This document shows positions 20,061 through 28,561 of a stretch of DNA of 64,000 nt, piece after piece. Position 1 is the first letter of the stretch. Every line of letters starts with the position of its first letter. Where the stretch lies: NCBI GenBank assembly GCA_949294665.1, contig CASFID010000052.1, positions 92,838-156,837 on the forward strand, in the 5' to 3' direction. The position numbers were made by a program, and so were the translations under genes. The notes beneath the pieces were generated by a model. The model saw only the letters and a program-made list of their open reading frames with translations, did no database searches and was not told the DNA's origin. Origin of the DNA: an uncultured Eubacteriales bacterium (lineage in GTDB: Bacteria; Bacillota; Clostridia; Lachnospirales; Lachnospiraceae).

Positions 20061-20717
20061 TTGGCGGCAAAACAGGTGAATCCGACCAGAATGGAACTGA
20101 CGCGTCTGAAAAGAAAGCGGGTTACCGCGATCCGCGGACACAAGCTTTTAAAGGATAAACGCGATGAATTGATGCGCCAGTATCTTGATCTGGTCCGTGA
20201 GAATATGGAAGTGCGTAAGAGAGTAGAGTCAGGTATTAAATCCGCGAACCGTAACTTTGTCATAGCCAAGGCGGGGATGTCGGAGGCGGCGCTTAACACC
20301 GCTCTTATGTCTCCCAAACAGGAGATCAGTCTGGAAGCGGGCGAGAAGAATGTTATGAGTGTCGATATTCCGACTTTTGAGTATAAGACAAGAACTGCGG
20401 ACGAGAATGACATCTATTCCTATGGATTTGCGTTTACATCCAGCGATCTGGACGGAGCAGTCAAGTCGCTGGCGGATATCCTTCCCGATATGATCTGGCT
20501 CGCCGAGTGTGAGAAAGCCTGCCAGCTTATGGCGGCGGAGATTGAGAAGACACGGCGGCGCGTCAATGCGCTGGAGCATGTGATCATTCCGGAGACGGAG
20601 GAGAGCATCAAGTATATTACGATGAAGTTGGACGAGAATGAGAGAAGCACTCAGATCCGTCTGATGAAAGTGAAAGATATGATGCTTGAGGACGCGCATC
20701 ATTACAGTGAGAAATAG
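20061..20717 (+). CDS. ntpD: V-type ATPase subunit D (central rotor shaft)
   Basis: A 218-aa coiled-coil shaft subunit. PTRMELTRLKRKRVTAIRGHKLLKDK (read across residues 8-34) is the family signature, and the C-terminal RRVNALEHVIIPETEESIKY returns as the second helix of the shaft. Annotated start is TTG 20061, which follows AAAGGAGGTGGCG closely; MAAKQVNPTR is the expected N-terminus. It is the last gene of the operon and is closed by a strong terminator. Confidence 0.95.
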   Translation: MAAKQVNPTRMELTRLKRKRVTAIRGHKLLKDKRDELMRQYLDLVRENMEVRKRVESGIKSANRNFVIAKAGMSEAALNTALMSPKQEISLEAGEKNVMSVDIPTFEYKTRTADENDIYSYGFAFTSSDLDGAVKSLADILPDMIWLAECEKACQLMAAEIEKTRRRVNALEHVIIPETEESIKYITMKLDENERSTQIRLMKVKDMMLEDAHHYSEK

Positions 20718-20727
20718 TTGATAAAAT

Positions 20728-20771
20728 ACAGGGGACCTGAAAATCGGACAGATTTCAGGTCCTGTTTTTTT
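20728..20771 (+). terminator. Rho-independent terminator of the V-ATPase operon
   Basis: GGGACCTGAAA pairs with TTTCAGGTCCT around a short loop, followed by seven T (20765-20771). Confidence 0.9.
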
Positions 20772-20795
20772 CAGGAACAGTTGCAGTTTATGCCT

Positions 20796-20823
20796 TTGAC
20801 ACGTCAGACAGATATGTTACAAT
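20796..20823 (+). promoter_or_regulatory. Promoter of the AI-2E-family permease gene
   Basis: TTGACA (20796-20801), a 16-bp spacer with a TG near its end, and TACAAT (20818-20823). The start near 20830 would put the structured element at 20848-20928 in the 5' UTR. Confidence 0.75.
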
Positions 20824-20847
20824 GGAAACGATCAATCCTAACGAAGA

Positions 20848-20928
20848 GTAACAGTCTGGCGCGTGTCAGCAGCGGATTCTTACGCAGGTATAAATCCGTC
20901 TCCTGACGACAGATGGATGAACTGTTAC
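20848..20928 (+). promoter_or_regulatory. Structured 5' UTR element, three nested stems
   Basis: GTAACAGT (20848-20855) pairs with ACTGTTAC (20921-20928); GTCAG (20865-20869) with CTGAC (20903-20907); CGGATT (20873-20878) with AATCCG (20893-20898). Internal loops separate the stems. It ends about 10 bases before the ribosome site. I match it to no named riboswitch class. Confidence 0.55.
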
Positions 20929-20950
20929 AAGAAAAAATTCTGGAGGGGCT

Positions 20951-22168
20951 ATGAATCTGGACAATAAGAGTATCAAACAATTAAGACAGCTTATTCTTTT
21001 TACAATCGTTATACTGATCGCGCTGTGGAATTATGCGATCATTTTTGAATGGATCGGTTTTGCTTTCGGGATCATCTTCCCGTTTCTGCTCGGCGGAGCG
21101 ATCGCGTTCGTGCTGAACGTACCGATGAATTTTCTCGAAGAGAAAATATTTCGCAACAGATATCTGAAAGATAAAAAGGCGGCAAAGAAGATCGCCAGGC
21201 CGGTCAGTCTTATCCTGACGATCGCTCTCGTGATCGGCGTGGTTGTCCTGGTCATGTTTGTAGTGATCCCGGAATTGACTACGACAGTGCTTTCTCTCGG
21301 AAAGACGATCCGTACATTCGTGCCGGACGCACAGCGTTTCCTGGAAGAACTGTTTACAGATAACAGTGAGGTGAGGGCGTGGCTTGACGGCCTGAATCTT
21401 GATATTGACAGGCTCATGGCCAGCGCCATGTCATTCTTCCAGAACGGTGCGGGAGATGTGTTGAATTCAACGATGTCCGCCATCGGCTCTATCGTGAGCG
21501 GAGTAGCGACTTTTGTGATCGCATTCGTTTTTGCATGCTATGTACTTCTGCAGAAAGAAAAGCTTCGCGTGCAGGTGATGAAAGTCATGTACGCGTTTTT
21601 CCCGGAAGCAAGAGTGGAGTGGTGTTTTGAAGTCTGTTCTCTGACGGCGAAGTCATTCTCCAGCTTTCTGACAGGACAGTGCGTTGAGGCGCTGATTCTG
21701 GGATTCATGTTTTTCGTTGTCATGAGCATCATTAACATGCCGTATGCGCTTCTGGTTGCTGTTCTGATCGCGTTTACGGCTCTGATCCCGATCTTCGGCG
21801 CTTTCATCGGCTGCTTTGTAGGGGCGTTTCTGATACTTATGGTAGATCCGCTCCAGGCGCTTGCCTTTGTGATCATGTTCCTGATCCTGCAGCAGATCGA
21901 GGGTAATCTGATCTATCCGAAAGTCGTAGGCGCCTCGGTAGGACTTCCGTCTATCTGGGTGCTGGCTGCAGTGACGATCGGCGGCAATCTTATGGGAATC
22001 GTAGGAATGCTGATCTTCATACCGATCGTATCGGTGGTATATACATTATTCCGGGCGAGCGTATATAAGCATTTGCGAAGAAAACACAGGGATATAAGGA
22101 CTGCCAGAAAGGAAAAGGCGGACGCCTCGGAGGATGATTCCGCGCTCAAAGATGACAATCAGGGATAA
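20951..22168 (+). CDS. AI-2E-family (PerM/UPF0118) membrane permease
   Basis: A 405-aa integral membrane protein with about eight hydrophobic segments, starting with two paired spans (residues 15-65) and one near 80-105. The middle soluble stretch (110-165) and the conserved FIALIPIFGAFIGC-like segment (ITALIPIFGAFIGC region near 275) with GASVGLPSIWVLAAVTIGG are typical. Members were first linked to autoinducer-2 export but others export other ions or metabolites, so the substrate is open. The charged tail after residue 370 is cytoplasmic. Own promoter and structured leader. Confidence 0.88.
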   Translation: MNLDNKSIKQLRQLILFTIVILIALWNYAIIFEWIGFAFGIIFPFLLGGAIAFVLNVPMNFLEEKIFRNRYLKDKKAAKKIARPVSLILTIALVIGVVVLVMFVVIPELTTTVLSLGKTIRTFVPDAQRFLEELFTDNSEVRAWLDGLNLDIDRLMASAMSFFQNGAGDVLNSTMSAIGSIVSGVATFVIAFVFACYVLLQKEKLRVQVMKVMYAFFPEARVEWCFEVCSLTAKSFSSFLTGQCVEALILGFMFFVVMSIINMPYALLVAVLIAFTALIPIFGAFIGCFVGAFLILMVDPLQALAFVIMFLILQQIEGNLIYPKVVGASVGLPSIWVLAAVTIGGNLMGIVGMLIFIPIVSVVYTLFRASVYKHLRRKHRDIRTARKEKADASEDDSALKDDNQG

Positions 22169-22211
22169 GCGAACTTCTGACCGGAAGAGGGCATGAAAAA
22201 GAAAAAAACAC

Positions 22212-22240
22212 TTGAAAAACTGTGCTTCTTATGGTATCAT
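22212..22240 (+). promoter_or_regulatory. Promoter of rpsF-ssb-rpsR
   Basis: TTGAAA (22212-22217), a 17-bp spacer and TATCAT (22235-22240). The ~95-base leader that follows holds a hairpin (CCCGTA/TACGGG, 22293-22310) just before the ribosome site, a place where S6:S18 autoregulation acts in other Firmicutes. Confidence 0.8.
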
Positions 22241-22341
22241 GATAAACCGTGACGTACTGTCGGATCCTGTCCGGTCAGTTTTCATAATTCCTTGCTCCCG
22301 TATGGATACGGGGGCCAGAGACCATAAGGAGGTGCAAGAAC

Positions 22342-22629
22342 ATGAATAAGTATGAATTAGCTGTTGTTGTGAGCGCAAAACTCGAAGACGAAGCAAGAGC
22401 GGACGTGATCGAGAAAGTAAAAGCTCTTATCACACGTTTCGGCGGCAATGTAACAGACGTGGACGAGTGGGGCAAGAGAAGATTCGCTTACGAGATCCAG
22501 AAGATGACAGAAGGATATTACTACTTCGTACACTTCGAGGCTGAAGCTACGGTTCCGGGCGAAGTGGAACAGCGTATCCGCATTATGGACAACGTGCTCA
22601 GATATTTATGCGTGAAACAGGAAGCATAA
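22342..22629 (+). CDS. rpsF: 30S ribosomal protein S6
   Basis: A 95-aa S6 with the family's NKYELAVVVSAKLED start, VTDVDEWGKRRFAYEIQKM core and RIMDNVLRYLCVK end. It binds 16S rRNA with S18 in the platform of the small subunit. The AAGGAGGTG ribosome site is optimal. First gene of the usual rpsF-ssb-rpsR cluster. Confidence 0.98.
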   Translation: MNKYELAVVVSAKLEDEARADVIEKVKALITRFGGNVTDVDEWGKRRFAYEIQKMTEGYYYFVHFEAEATVPGEVEQRIRIMDNVLRYLCVKQEA

Positions 22630-22645
22630 GCGGACAGAGGTATAT

Positions 22646-23089
22646 CTGAATAAGGTAGTGTTAGTAGGACGGTTGACAAGAGATCCTGAAGTCAGATATT
22701 CACAGGGAGAAAATGCAACGGCAGTTACAAGATATACGCTTGCCGTTGACCGCAGATTCAAAAGGGAGGGAGAACCCACCGCAGATTTTATTCCGTGTGT
22801 TGTGTTCGGCCGTTCCGGAGAGTTTGCAGAGAAATATTTCCGTCAGGGAATGCGCGTTTCTATTTCCGGCCGTATCCAGACCGGGAGCTACACGAACAAG
22901 GACGGTGTGAAAGTTTACACAACGGAAGTGATCGTGGAAGATCAGGAATTCGCAGAGAGCAGAGCTGAGAGCGAGGCAAACAGGTCATCCTATCAGCAGT
23001 CTGCGCCGGCGCCGGCTCCAAGCGCACCGGCAGGAGACGGATTTATGAATATCCCGGATGGCATTGATGAGGAGTTACCGTTCAATTGA
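22646..23089 (+). CDS. ssb: Single-stranded DNA-binding protein, apparent CTG start
   Basis: A 147-aa OB-fold protein coating single-stranded DNA. The universal N-terminus NKVVLVGRLTRDPEVRYSQG is encoded only if translation starts at the CTG at 22646, 5 bases after AGAGG; the first conventional start (GTG 22658) would drop four conserved residues and lies 17 bases from the ribosome site. No ATG, GTG or TTG exists in frame between. The OB fold spans 1-105, then a Ser/Ala/Pro-rich linker and the acidic tip DEELPFN that recruits partners. Confidence 0.93.
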   Translation: MNKVVLVGRLTRDPEVRYSQGENATAVTRYTLAVDRRFKREGEPTADFIPCVVFGRSGEFAEKYFRQGMRVSISGRIQTGSYTNKDGVKVYTTEVIVEDQEFAESRAESEANRSSYQQSAPAPAPSAPAGDGFMNIPDGIDEELPFN

Positions 23090-23220
23090 CCGGAAACACT
23101 GAGTGAGCGCAAGGCGCAGGTGCAGCGCGCGGATTTAGTGTGAGGTCGTTCGATTTCTCCGGCGGAGTATCTTCGATCCTGGGAAATTGAATTTTATTAT
23201 TAAGAAAGGAGATAATCATC

Positions 23221-23487
23221 ATGGCTTACGAAAAGGGAAGCAGACCTGAGGGTGGCTACAAGAGAAGAGGACCGGCCCGCAGAAGAAAAAAAGTCTGCGT
23301 ATTCTGTGGTAAAGAGAACAATGAGATAGATTACAAGGACGTAGCAAAGTTAAAGAAATATGTTTCTGAGAGAGGCAAGATCCTTCCGAGAAGGATCACA
23401 GGAAACTGCGCGAAACACCAGAGAGCTCTTACGGTAGCGATCAAGAGAGCAAGACATATTTCTCTGATGCCTTACGTTCAGGACTGA
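23221..23487 (+). CDS. rpsR: 30S ribosomal protein S18
   Basis: An 88-aa S18. [19 protein letters not shown] and the [20 protein letters not shown] segment are diagnostic; the CxxC and later Cys/His could bind zinc. AAAGGAGATAATC precedes the ATG. The 131-base gap after ssb contains an imperfect GC-rich hairpin but no clear promoter. A terminator follows. Confidence 0.98.
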   Translation: MAYEKGSRPEGGYKRRGPARRRKKVCVFCGKENNEIDYKDVAKLKKYVSERGKILPRRITGNCAKHQRALTVAIKRARHISLMPYVQD

Positions 23488-23497
23488 TTACGAGATA

Positions 23498-23542
23498 AAA
23501 AGCTGATTTCGGAGGGAAATTCCCTTAGAAGTCAGCTTTTTT
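23498..23542 (+). terminator. Terminator of rpsF-ssb-rpsR
   Basis: AAAAGCTGA and TCAGCTTTT form the base stem and AGGGAA/TTCCCT an inner stem; six T close it. Confidence 0.9.
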
Positions 23543-23552
23543 GCGCGATACG

Positions 23553-23602
23553 CCCGGCAAGCGGCCGCATGCTTGCATGAGCGGGTATTTGCCGGGTATA
23601 AT
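23553..23602 (+). promoter_or_regulatory. Palindrome with embedded promoter before the cysteine hydrolase gene
   Basis: CCCGGCAA (23553-23560) and TTGCCGGG (23589-23596) form an 8-bp inverted repeat. Within it lies TTGCAT (23573-23578), and an 18-bp spacer leads to TATAAT (23597-23602). GCTTGCATGAG at the centre resembles the centre of the 19860-19919 palindrome. Confidence 0.6.
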
Positions 23603-23652
23603 AATGCCATACAAAAACATAATACAGTAACGATTGCTTTGGAGGATGGAAT

Positions 23653-24183
23653 ATGGCGAACATTCTTTTTCTGATCATAGATATGCAGAACGGATTTATG
23701 AACAACTATACCGCGGGGCTTGTGGAAAAGATACGTGATTTTCAGGAGGGTATCGCAGATCATGTGATCACGGCAGGGACGCGCTATGTTAATCATGACC
23801 ATACAGCCTGCTATGTGTTTGAAGGATGGAAGAGCTGCATGGCAGGTTCGGAAGAAGCGGAGATCGTACCGGAACTCCGGGGATGCATGCAGAGAGTGTT
23901 TGACAAGGACAAGTACAGCTGCTGGAATGAGGAGATGCAGGCGTTTATCCGTGAGAATAAAGTGAAAAAGATATTTTTTGCGGGCGTGAATACGGGATGC
24001 TGTGTCCTGCACAGCGCCATGGACAGCTATAATGACCTGGTAGACTGCGCGGTGATAGAGGACCTGTGCGGCTCCACGTCAGGGGAAGAAGAACATGAGG
24101 CGGCGCTTGTTGTTCTTCGGAGCTGTATCACGAAAGAACGTGTGATAACGGCAGATATGGCATATGAGGAAATCTGCGGTTGA
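23653..24183 (+). CDS. Isochorismatase-family cysteine hydrolase
   Basis: A 176-aa alpha/beta hydrolase of the nicotinamidase/isochorismatase superfamily. The catalytic triad can be read: D10 in LIIDMQNGF, K87 in DKDKYSCW and C117 in GVNTGCCVL. The nicotinamidase metal site (DxHxxxH) is not seen, so nicotinamide is not the obvious substrate. Monocistronic with its own promoter and GGAGGAT ribosome site. Confidence 0.85.
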   Translation: MANILFLIIDMQNGFMNNYTAGLVEKIRDFQEGIADHVITAGTRYVNHDHTACYVFEGWKSCMAGSEEAEIVPELRGCMQRVFDKDKYSCWNEEMQAFIRENKVKKIFFAGVNTGCCVLHSAMDSYNDLVDCAVIEDLCGSTSGEEEHEAALVVLRSCITKERVITADMAYEEICG

Positions 24184-24248
24184 ACGGGAAGTAAGGAATT
24201 TGGGAAATCAGAGATGAGAGATCAATAATGACCGTCCATAAAATTAGA

Positions 24249-24277
24249 TTGTATTTTCACCTCCGTTACGCTATAAT
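24249..24277 (+). promoter_or_regulatory. Promoter of fba
   Basis: TTGTAT (24249-24254), 17-bp spacer, TATAAT (24272-24277). The leader to the start codon is about 75 bases. Confidence 0.85.
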
Positions 24278-24360
24278 AGAAAAGGATTTATAAAACCAGA
24301 CAAATCCCGTCGGCCGCAGTGTCTCTTGCGGCGGGGAGGCAGAATTGGAGGAGAAGAAAT

Positions 24361-25224
24361 ATGTTAGTATCAGCAACAGAAATGCTTCAGAAAGCAAAGG
24401 CAGGTCACTACGCAGTAGGACAGTTTAACATCAACAACCTCGAGTGGACAAAAGCGATTCTTTTGACAGCGCAGGAGTGCAATTCACCGGTTATCCTCGG
24501 TGTGTCAGAAGGCGCTGGAAAATACATGGCAGGATATAAGACAGTTGTAGGTATGGTAAACGGTATGCTTGAAGAGCTGAACATCACTGTACCGGTCGCA
24601 CTTCATCTGGATCACGGCAGCTATGACGGATGCCTGAAATGTGTAGAGGCAGGATTCTCCTCTATCATGTTCGACGGATCACACTATCCGATCGATGAGA
24701 ACGTAGCCAAGACAACAGAGCTTGTCAAGATCGCGCATGACCATGGCATGTCCCTTGAGGCTGAAGTCGGAGCGATCGGCGGAGAGGAAGACGGCGTGAT
24801 CGGAAAAGGCGAGTGCGCAGATCCTGACGAGTGCAAGAGGATTGCGGATCTCGGCATTGATTTCCTGGCAGCGGGAATCGGAAATATCCACGGCGTATAC
24901 CCGGATAACTGGGAAGGATTAAGCTTCGAGACTCTGGATGCGATCCAGCAGAAGACAGGCGATATGCCGCTTGTACTCCACGGCGGTACGGGAATCCCGG
25001 ATGATATGATCAAAAAAGCAATCAGTCTGGGCGTTGCAAAGATCAATGTCAATACAGAATGCCAGATCGTATTCGCAGAGGCTACACGCGAGTATATCGA
25101 AGCGGGCAAGGACAAACAGGGCAAAGGCTTCGATCCGCGTAAACTCCTGAAACCGGGTACAGAAGCAATCATGGCTAAGGTGAAAGAGAAGATGGAATTA
25201 TTCGGTTCTGTTGGACAGGCCTGA
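24361..25224 (+). CDS. fba: Class II fructose-bisphosphate aldolase
   Basis: A 287-aa zinc aldolase cleaving fructose 1,6-bisphosphate in glycolysis. Motifs: GQFNINNLEW, the zinc-ligand segment ALHLDHGS, EAEVGAIGGEEDG with the catalytic acidic loop, GIGNIHGVYP with a second zinc His, and VLHGGTGIPDD with the third. The frame is open back to 24319, but ATG 24361 follows GGAGGAGAAG and gives the normal N-terminus. Monocistronic. Confidence 0.97.
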   Translation: MLVSATEMLQKAKAGHYAVGQFNINNLEWTKAILLTAQECNSPVILGVSEGAGKYMAGYKTVVGMVNGMLEELNITVPVALHLDHGSYDGCLKCVEAGFSSIMFDGSHYPIDENVAKTTELVKIAHDHGMSLEAEVGAIGGEEDGVIGKGECADPDECKRIADLGIDFLAAGIGNIHGVYPDNWEGLSFETLDAIQQKTGDMPLVLHGGTGIPDDMIKKAISLGVAKINVNTECQIVFAEATREYIEAGKDKQGKGFDPRKLLKPGTEAIMAKVKEKMELFGSVGQA

Positions 25225-25253
25225 AAAATTTGAAAAAATTTTTTGAATTTCAC

Positions 25254-25282
25254 TTGCCTTTTTGGAGTGATTGAGTTATACT
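25254..25282 (+). promoter_or_regulatory. Promoter between fba and glnN
   Basis: TTGCCT (25254-25259), 17-bp spacer, TATACT (25277-25282), preceded by an A/T-rich tract that could act as an UP element. Confidence 0.7.
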
Positions 25283-25301
25283 GACACACGTAGACATGAA
25301 C

Positions 25302-25337
25302 AAGGGCGTTCCAAGATAGCTTGGTACGCCCTTTTTT
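25302..25337 (+). terminator. Terminator-like hairpin in the glnN leader (possible attenuator)
   Basis: AAGGGCGT then CCAAG pair with CTTGG then ACGCCCTT around the loop ATAG, with one T-T mismatch; six T follow. It lies about 13 bases past the predicted glnN transcription start and also 78 bases after the fba stop, so it may end fba transcripts, attenuate glnN, or both. Confidence 0.8.
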
Positions 25338-25408
25338 GTGATTGCGACGAGCCAGAGTCCGGGCCTGCCCGCGCGGCTCTCAAAATGACGAAAAGGAAGG
25401 AATCAAAC

Positions 25409-27523
25409 ATGAGTACAGAAAAGATCAACGTAGCTGAAATCTTTGGAGAAAATGTTTTTAACGACACGGTGATGCAGGAGCGTCTTCCGAAGAAAGTTTA
25501 CAAGAACCTGAAGAAGACGATCGAGGAAGGCAAAGAACTGGATCTTGAGACTGCTGACGTCATCGCGCATGAGATGAAAGAGTGGGCGATCGAGAAAGGC
25601 GCGACGCACTATACACACTGGTTCCTGCCGTTGACAGGAGTTACGGCGGAGAAACATGATTCATTCATTTCCGCACCGCTGCCAAGCGGCAAAGTGCTGA
25701 TGAGCTTCTCAGGAAAGGAGCTGATCAAGGGAGAGCCGGATGCATCTTCATTTCCGTCGGGAGGATTAAGAGCCACTTTCGAGGCGAGAGGATATACAGC
25801 ATGGGACTGCACGTCTCCGGCATTTGTAAGACAGGATGCGGCGGGCGCTACGCTCTGCATTCCGACGGCGTTCTGTTCCTATACAGGAGAGGCGCTGGAT
25901 CAGAAGACGCCGCTTCTGCGTTCAATGGAAGCGATCAATAAGCAGGCGCTTCGTCTGCTCAGACTGTTTGGAAATACCACATCGAAGAAAGTTACGCCGT
26001 CTGTAGGACCGGAACAGGAGTATTTCCTTGTGGACGCCGAGAAGTTCGAGCAGAGGAAAGACCTTATCTATACAGGACGTACATTATTTGGGGCAATGCC
26101 GCCGAAAGGACAGGAACTCGACGATCACTACTTCGGAACGATCCGCCAGAGGATCGCAGCGTTTATGAAAGACGTCAATGAAGAATTGTGGAAAGTCGGA
26201 GTTACGGCTAAGACACAGCACAATGAGGTTGCTCCTGCGCAGCACGAACTGGCGCCGATCTATTCTGAGGCGAACATCGCGGTAGATCATAACCAGATCG
26301 TGATGCAGACATTAAAGAGAGTTGCGTGCAGACACGGTCTGAAATGTCTTCTTCACGAGAAACCGTTCGCAGGCGTCAACGGTTCCGGAAAACACAACAA
26401 CTGGTCTATTACGACGGATGACGGCATCAACATGCTCGATCCCGGCAAGACGCCTCATGAAAACACACAGTTCCTGCTTGTGCTGGCCTGCATCCTAAGA
26501 GCGGTCAACATGCATGCGGACCTCTTAAGAGAATCTGCGGCAGATCCCGGAAATGACCACAGACTCGGAGCGAACGAGGCTCCGCCGGCGATCATCTCCA
26601 TATTCCTCGGAGCGCAGCTTGAGGACGTATTGGAGCAGCTTATCAGCACCGGCGAGGCAACGCACAGCATTAAGGGCGGCAAGCTTGAAACAGGAGTCCG
26701 TACACTTCCGGAGCTGTCCAAAGATGCGACAGACAGAAACCGTACATCGCCGTTTGCTTTTACGGGAAATAAATTCGAGTTCCGTATGGTCGGTTCCCGT
26801 GATTCTATCGCGTCCCCGAATATCGTACTCAACACGATTGTGGCGGAGTCGTTTGCAGATGCGTGCGACGTACTGGAAGCAGCAGATGATTTCGATCTGG
26901 CGGTACATGATCTGATCAAGAAATATGCGACAGAGAACCGTAGAATCGTCTTCAACGGCGACGGATACTCAGAGGCCTGGGTAGAGGAGGCTGAACGGAG
27001 AGGCCTTCCGAACATCCGCTCCATGGTGGATGCGATCCCGGCAATGGTGACGGATACAGCAGTCGGGCTGTTCGAGAGATTCGGGGTATTTACGAAAGCG
27101 GAGCTGGAGTCCCGCGCTGAGATCCAGTATGAAACTTATGCGAAAGCGATCAACATCGAGGCCCGCACGATGATCGATATGGCGAGCAAACAGTTTATGC
27201 CTGCATTCATTAAGTATACAAAGACGCTGGCAGATACTGTGAACGCAGTTACTGCGGCGGGAGCAGACGCATCTGTACAGAAAGAAGTCCTTGGTGAAGT
27301 GACAGCTCTTATGGGTGAGACAAAAAATGCGCTGGACGCTCTTGTCAAAGTGACGGAAGAGGCGGCGCAGAAAGAGGAAGGAGCCGTACAGGCGAACTTC
27401 TATCACTCAGAGGTGTTCCCGGCGATGGAAGCTCTTCGCGCCCCGGTCGATAAACTGGAGATGATCGTGGACAAAGAAGCGTGGCCGATGCCGTCTTATG
27501 GCGATCTGATCTTTGAAGTATAG
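25409..27523 (+). CDS. glnN: Glutamine synthetase type III
   Basis: A 704-aa GSIII enzyme making glutamine from glutamate, ammonia and ATP. The length is twice that of GSI-alpha. Motifs: [42 protein letters not shown] (metal-binding Glu), [34 protein letters not shown] and [20 protein letters not shown]. The frame extends to 25271 through the terminator hairpin, so ATG 25409 after AAAGGAAGG is the real start. The long leader with a hairpin suggests regulation by nitrogen status at the RNA level. Confidence 0.97.
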   Translation: MSTEKINVAEIFGENVFNDTVMQERLPKKVYKNLKKTIEEGKELDLETADVIAHEMKEWAIEKGATHYTHWFLPLTGVTAEKHDSFISAPLPSGKVLMSFSGKELIKGEPDASSFPSGGLRATFEARGYTAWDCTSPAFVRQDAAGATLCIPTAFCSYTGEALDQKTPLLRSMEAINKQALRLLRLFGNTTSKKVTPSVGPEQEYFLVDAEKFEQRKDLIYTGRTLFGAMPPKGQELDDHYFGTIRQRIAAFMKDVNEELWKVGVTAKTQHNEVAPAQHELAPIYSEANIAVDHNQIVMQTLKRVACRHGLKCLLHEKPFAGVNGSGKHNNWSITTDDGINMLDPGKTPHENTQFLLVLACILRAVNMHADLLRESAADPGNDHRLGANEAPPAIISIFLGAQLEDVLEQLISTGEATHSIKGGKLETGVRTLPELSKDATDRNRTSPFAFTGNKFEFRMVGSRDSIASPNIVLNTIVAESFADACDVLEAADDFDLAVHDLIKKYATENRRIVFNGDGYSEAWVEEAERRGLPNIRSMVDAIPAMVTDTAVGLFERFGVFTKAELESRAEIQYETYAKAINIEARTMIDMASKQFMPAFIKYTKTLADTVNAVTAAGADASVQKEVLGEVTALMGETKNALDALVKVTEEAAQKEEGAVQANFYHSEVFPAMEALRAPVDKLEMIVDKEAWPMPSYGDLIFEV

Positions 27524-27558
27524 ACGTCCGAGGACTGAGAGGAAACAATGCGCAGACG

Positions 27559-28362
27559 TCAGTTCATCCGTCTGAAGTCCAGGGGCGTTGTCCCCACAGC
27601 TCTTTTGAACACTGCAATGAAGTGGCTTGAGTCGGTAAAACCTGATCGGCGGGCCACTTCCTGGACTTCAAGACGGGGTGTAGTAATCAGAAACTCTTTT
27701 GCCTTGCTGATACGGTATGAGGTGAGATATTCATAGACAGAACAGTTCAGATAACGGCGGAACAGCCTCGTCAGATACTGGGGTGTGATGAATACCTGCC
27801 TGCTGAGTTCCTCTACGGTAAGGGGGAGGAAATAACTGCTTCTGATTTCTTTTATTATGGGAAGGACGTAACGCTGATACATCGGTTCGTTTTCCGGACT
27901 GCCATGCGCACTGTCTGCGATGTGGACGAGCATGGCATAGCAGTTGACGGAGAGACGTTTCCCATCGGGCGGCTGGGAGGAGGAAATATCGATGCCGTCG
28001 TCGATCAGGCGGCCGATCTGCTTCCCCTGGCCTGCATTTACGTGGATAACCTGCCGGTTTTCCATGATCTGTGGGATCGTCCTCTCCGCCGTTCCGGTAA
28101 AGGTGGCAAATTTCACGATCCAGATATTGTCTGTTTTCTCGTAGGAATGGCGGATGAAGGGAGCAATGAGAAGACCTTCGTCTTCCAGAAGTACAAAGGA
28201 ACCTGCCGCTGTTTCTACCTTTCCGGCGCCTCTCTCTGTCTGCAGATAGTGGTAGAACGGATATCCGCCCGGGCGCGAGATATGATCCTGAGTCCAGGCC
28301 TTGCCTAACGACTCATAGGTAAAGGGTTCTGTTACAGGCACACTTCGGAAAATAATACGCAT
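27559..28362 (-). CDS. AraC-family transcriptional regulator
   Basis: A 267-aa regulator with an N-terminal cupin-like sensing half (FYHYLQTERGAGKV, SFVLLEDEGLLIAP) and a C-terminal double HTH (LTVEELSRQVFITPQYLTRL, VQEVARRSGFTDSSHFIAVF). Its GTTPLDFRRMN end is typical. It is divergent from the beta-galactosidase gene, 199 bp away, and is its most likely regulator, sensing a sugar. AAAGGAGGA ribosome site. Convergent with glnN. Confidence 0.9.
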   Translation of the reverse strand: MRIIFRSVPVTEPFTYESLGKAWTQDHISRPGGYPFYHYLQTERGAGKVETAAGSFVLLEDEGLLIAPFIRHSYEKTDNIWIVKFATFTGTAERTIPQIMENRQVIHVNAGQGKQIGRLIDDGIDISSSQPPDGKRLSVNCYAMLVHIADSAHGSPENEPMYQRYVLPIIKEIRSSYFLPLTVEELSRQVFITPQYLTRLFRRYLNCSVYEYLTSYRISKAKEFLITTPRLEVQEVARRSGFTDSSHFIAVFKRAVGTTPLDFRRMN

Positions 28363-28461
28363 AGCAGGATCCTCCTTTCTAGTGCGGTATCTTTTTTTAT
28401 CTGTTTCAAAATCTTATATTTTCTAGTTTAACATACCATACTTTCCCACGTCCAGCCAATA

Positions 28462-28491
28462 TATAATGATGGATATAGAGATCTTTATATC
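28462..28491 (+). promoter_or_regulatory. Probable -10 box and operator before the beta-galactosidase gene
   Basis: TATAAT (28462-28467) has no good -35 partner at 17 bp (TACTTT), as in activator-dependent promoters. GATATA and TATATC form an inverted repeat (28472-28491) around the expected start. Confidence 0.45.
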
Positions 28492-28561
28492 ACAGCAGTG
28501 CGGTCTTGCGAATGATGCAGGCTGAACTGTTGTTCGTTATCTGTAGAACAAGGAGGAAACT

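Noticed and set aside
25295-25318. Seven-codon leader peptide (MNKGVPR) in the glnN leader
   Set aside because: It has no ribosome site and no glutamine or other regulatory codons, so it is probably chance within the hairpin.
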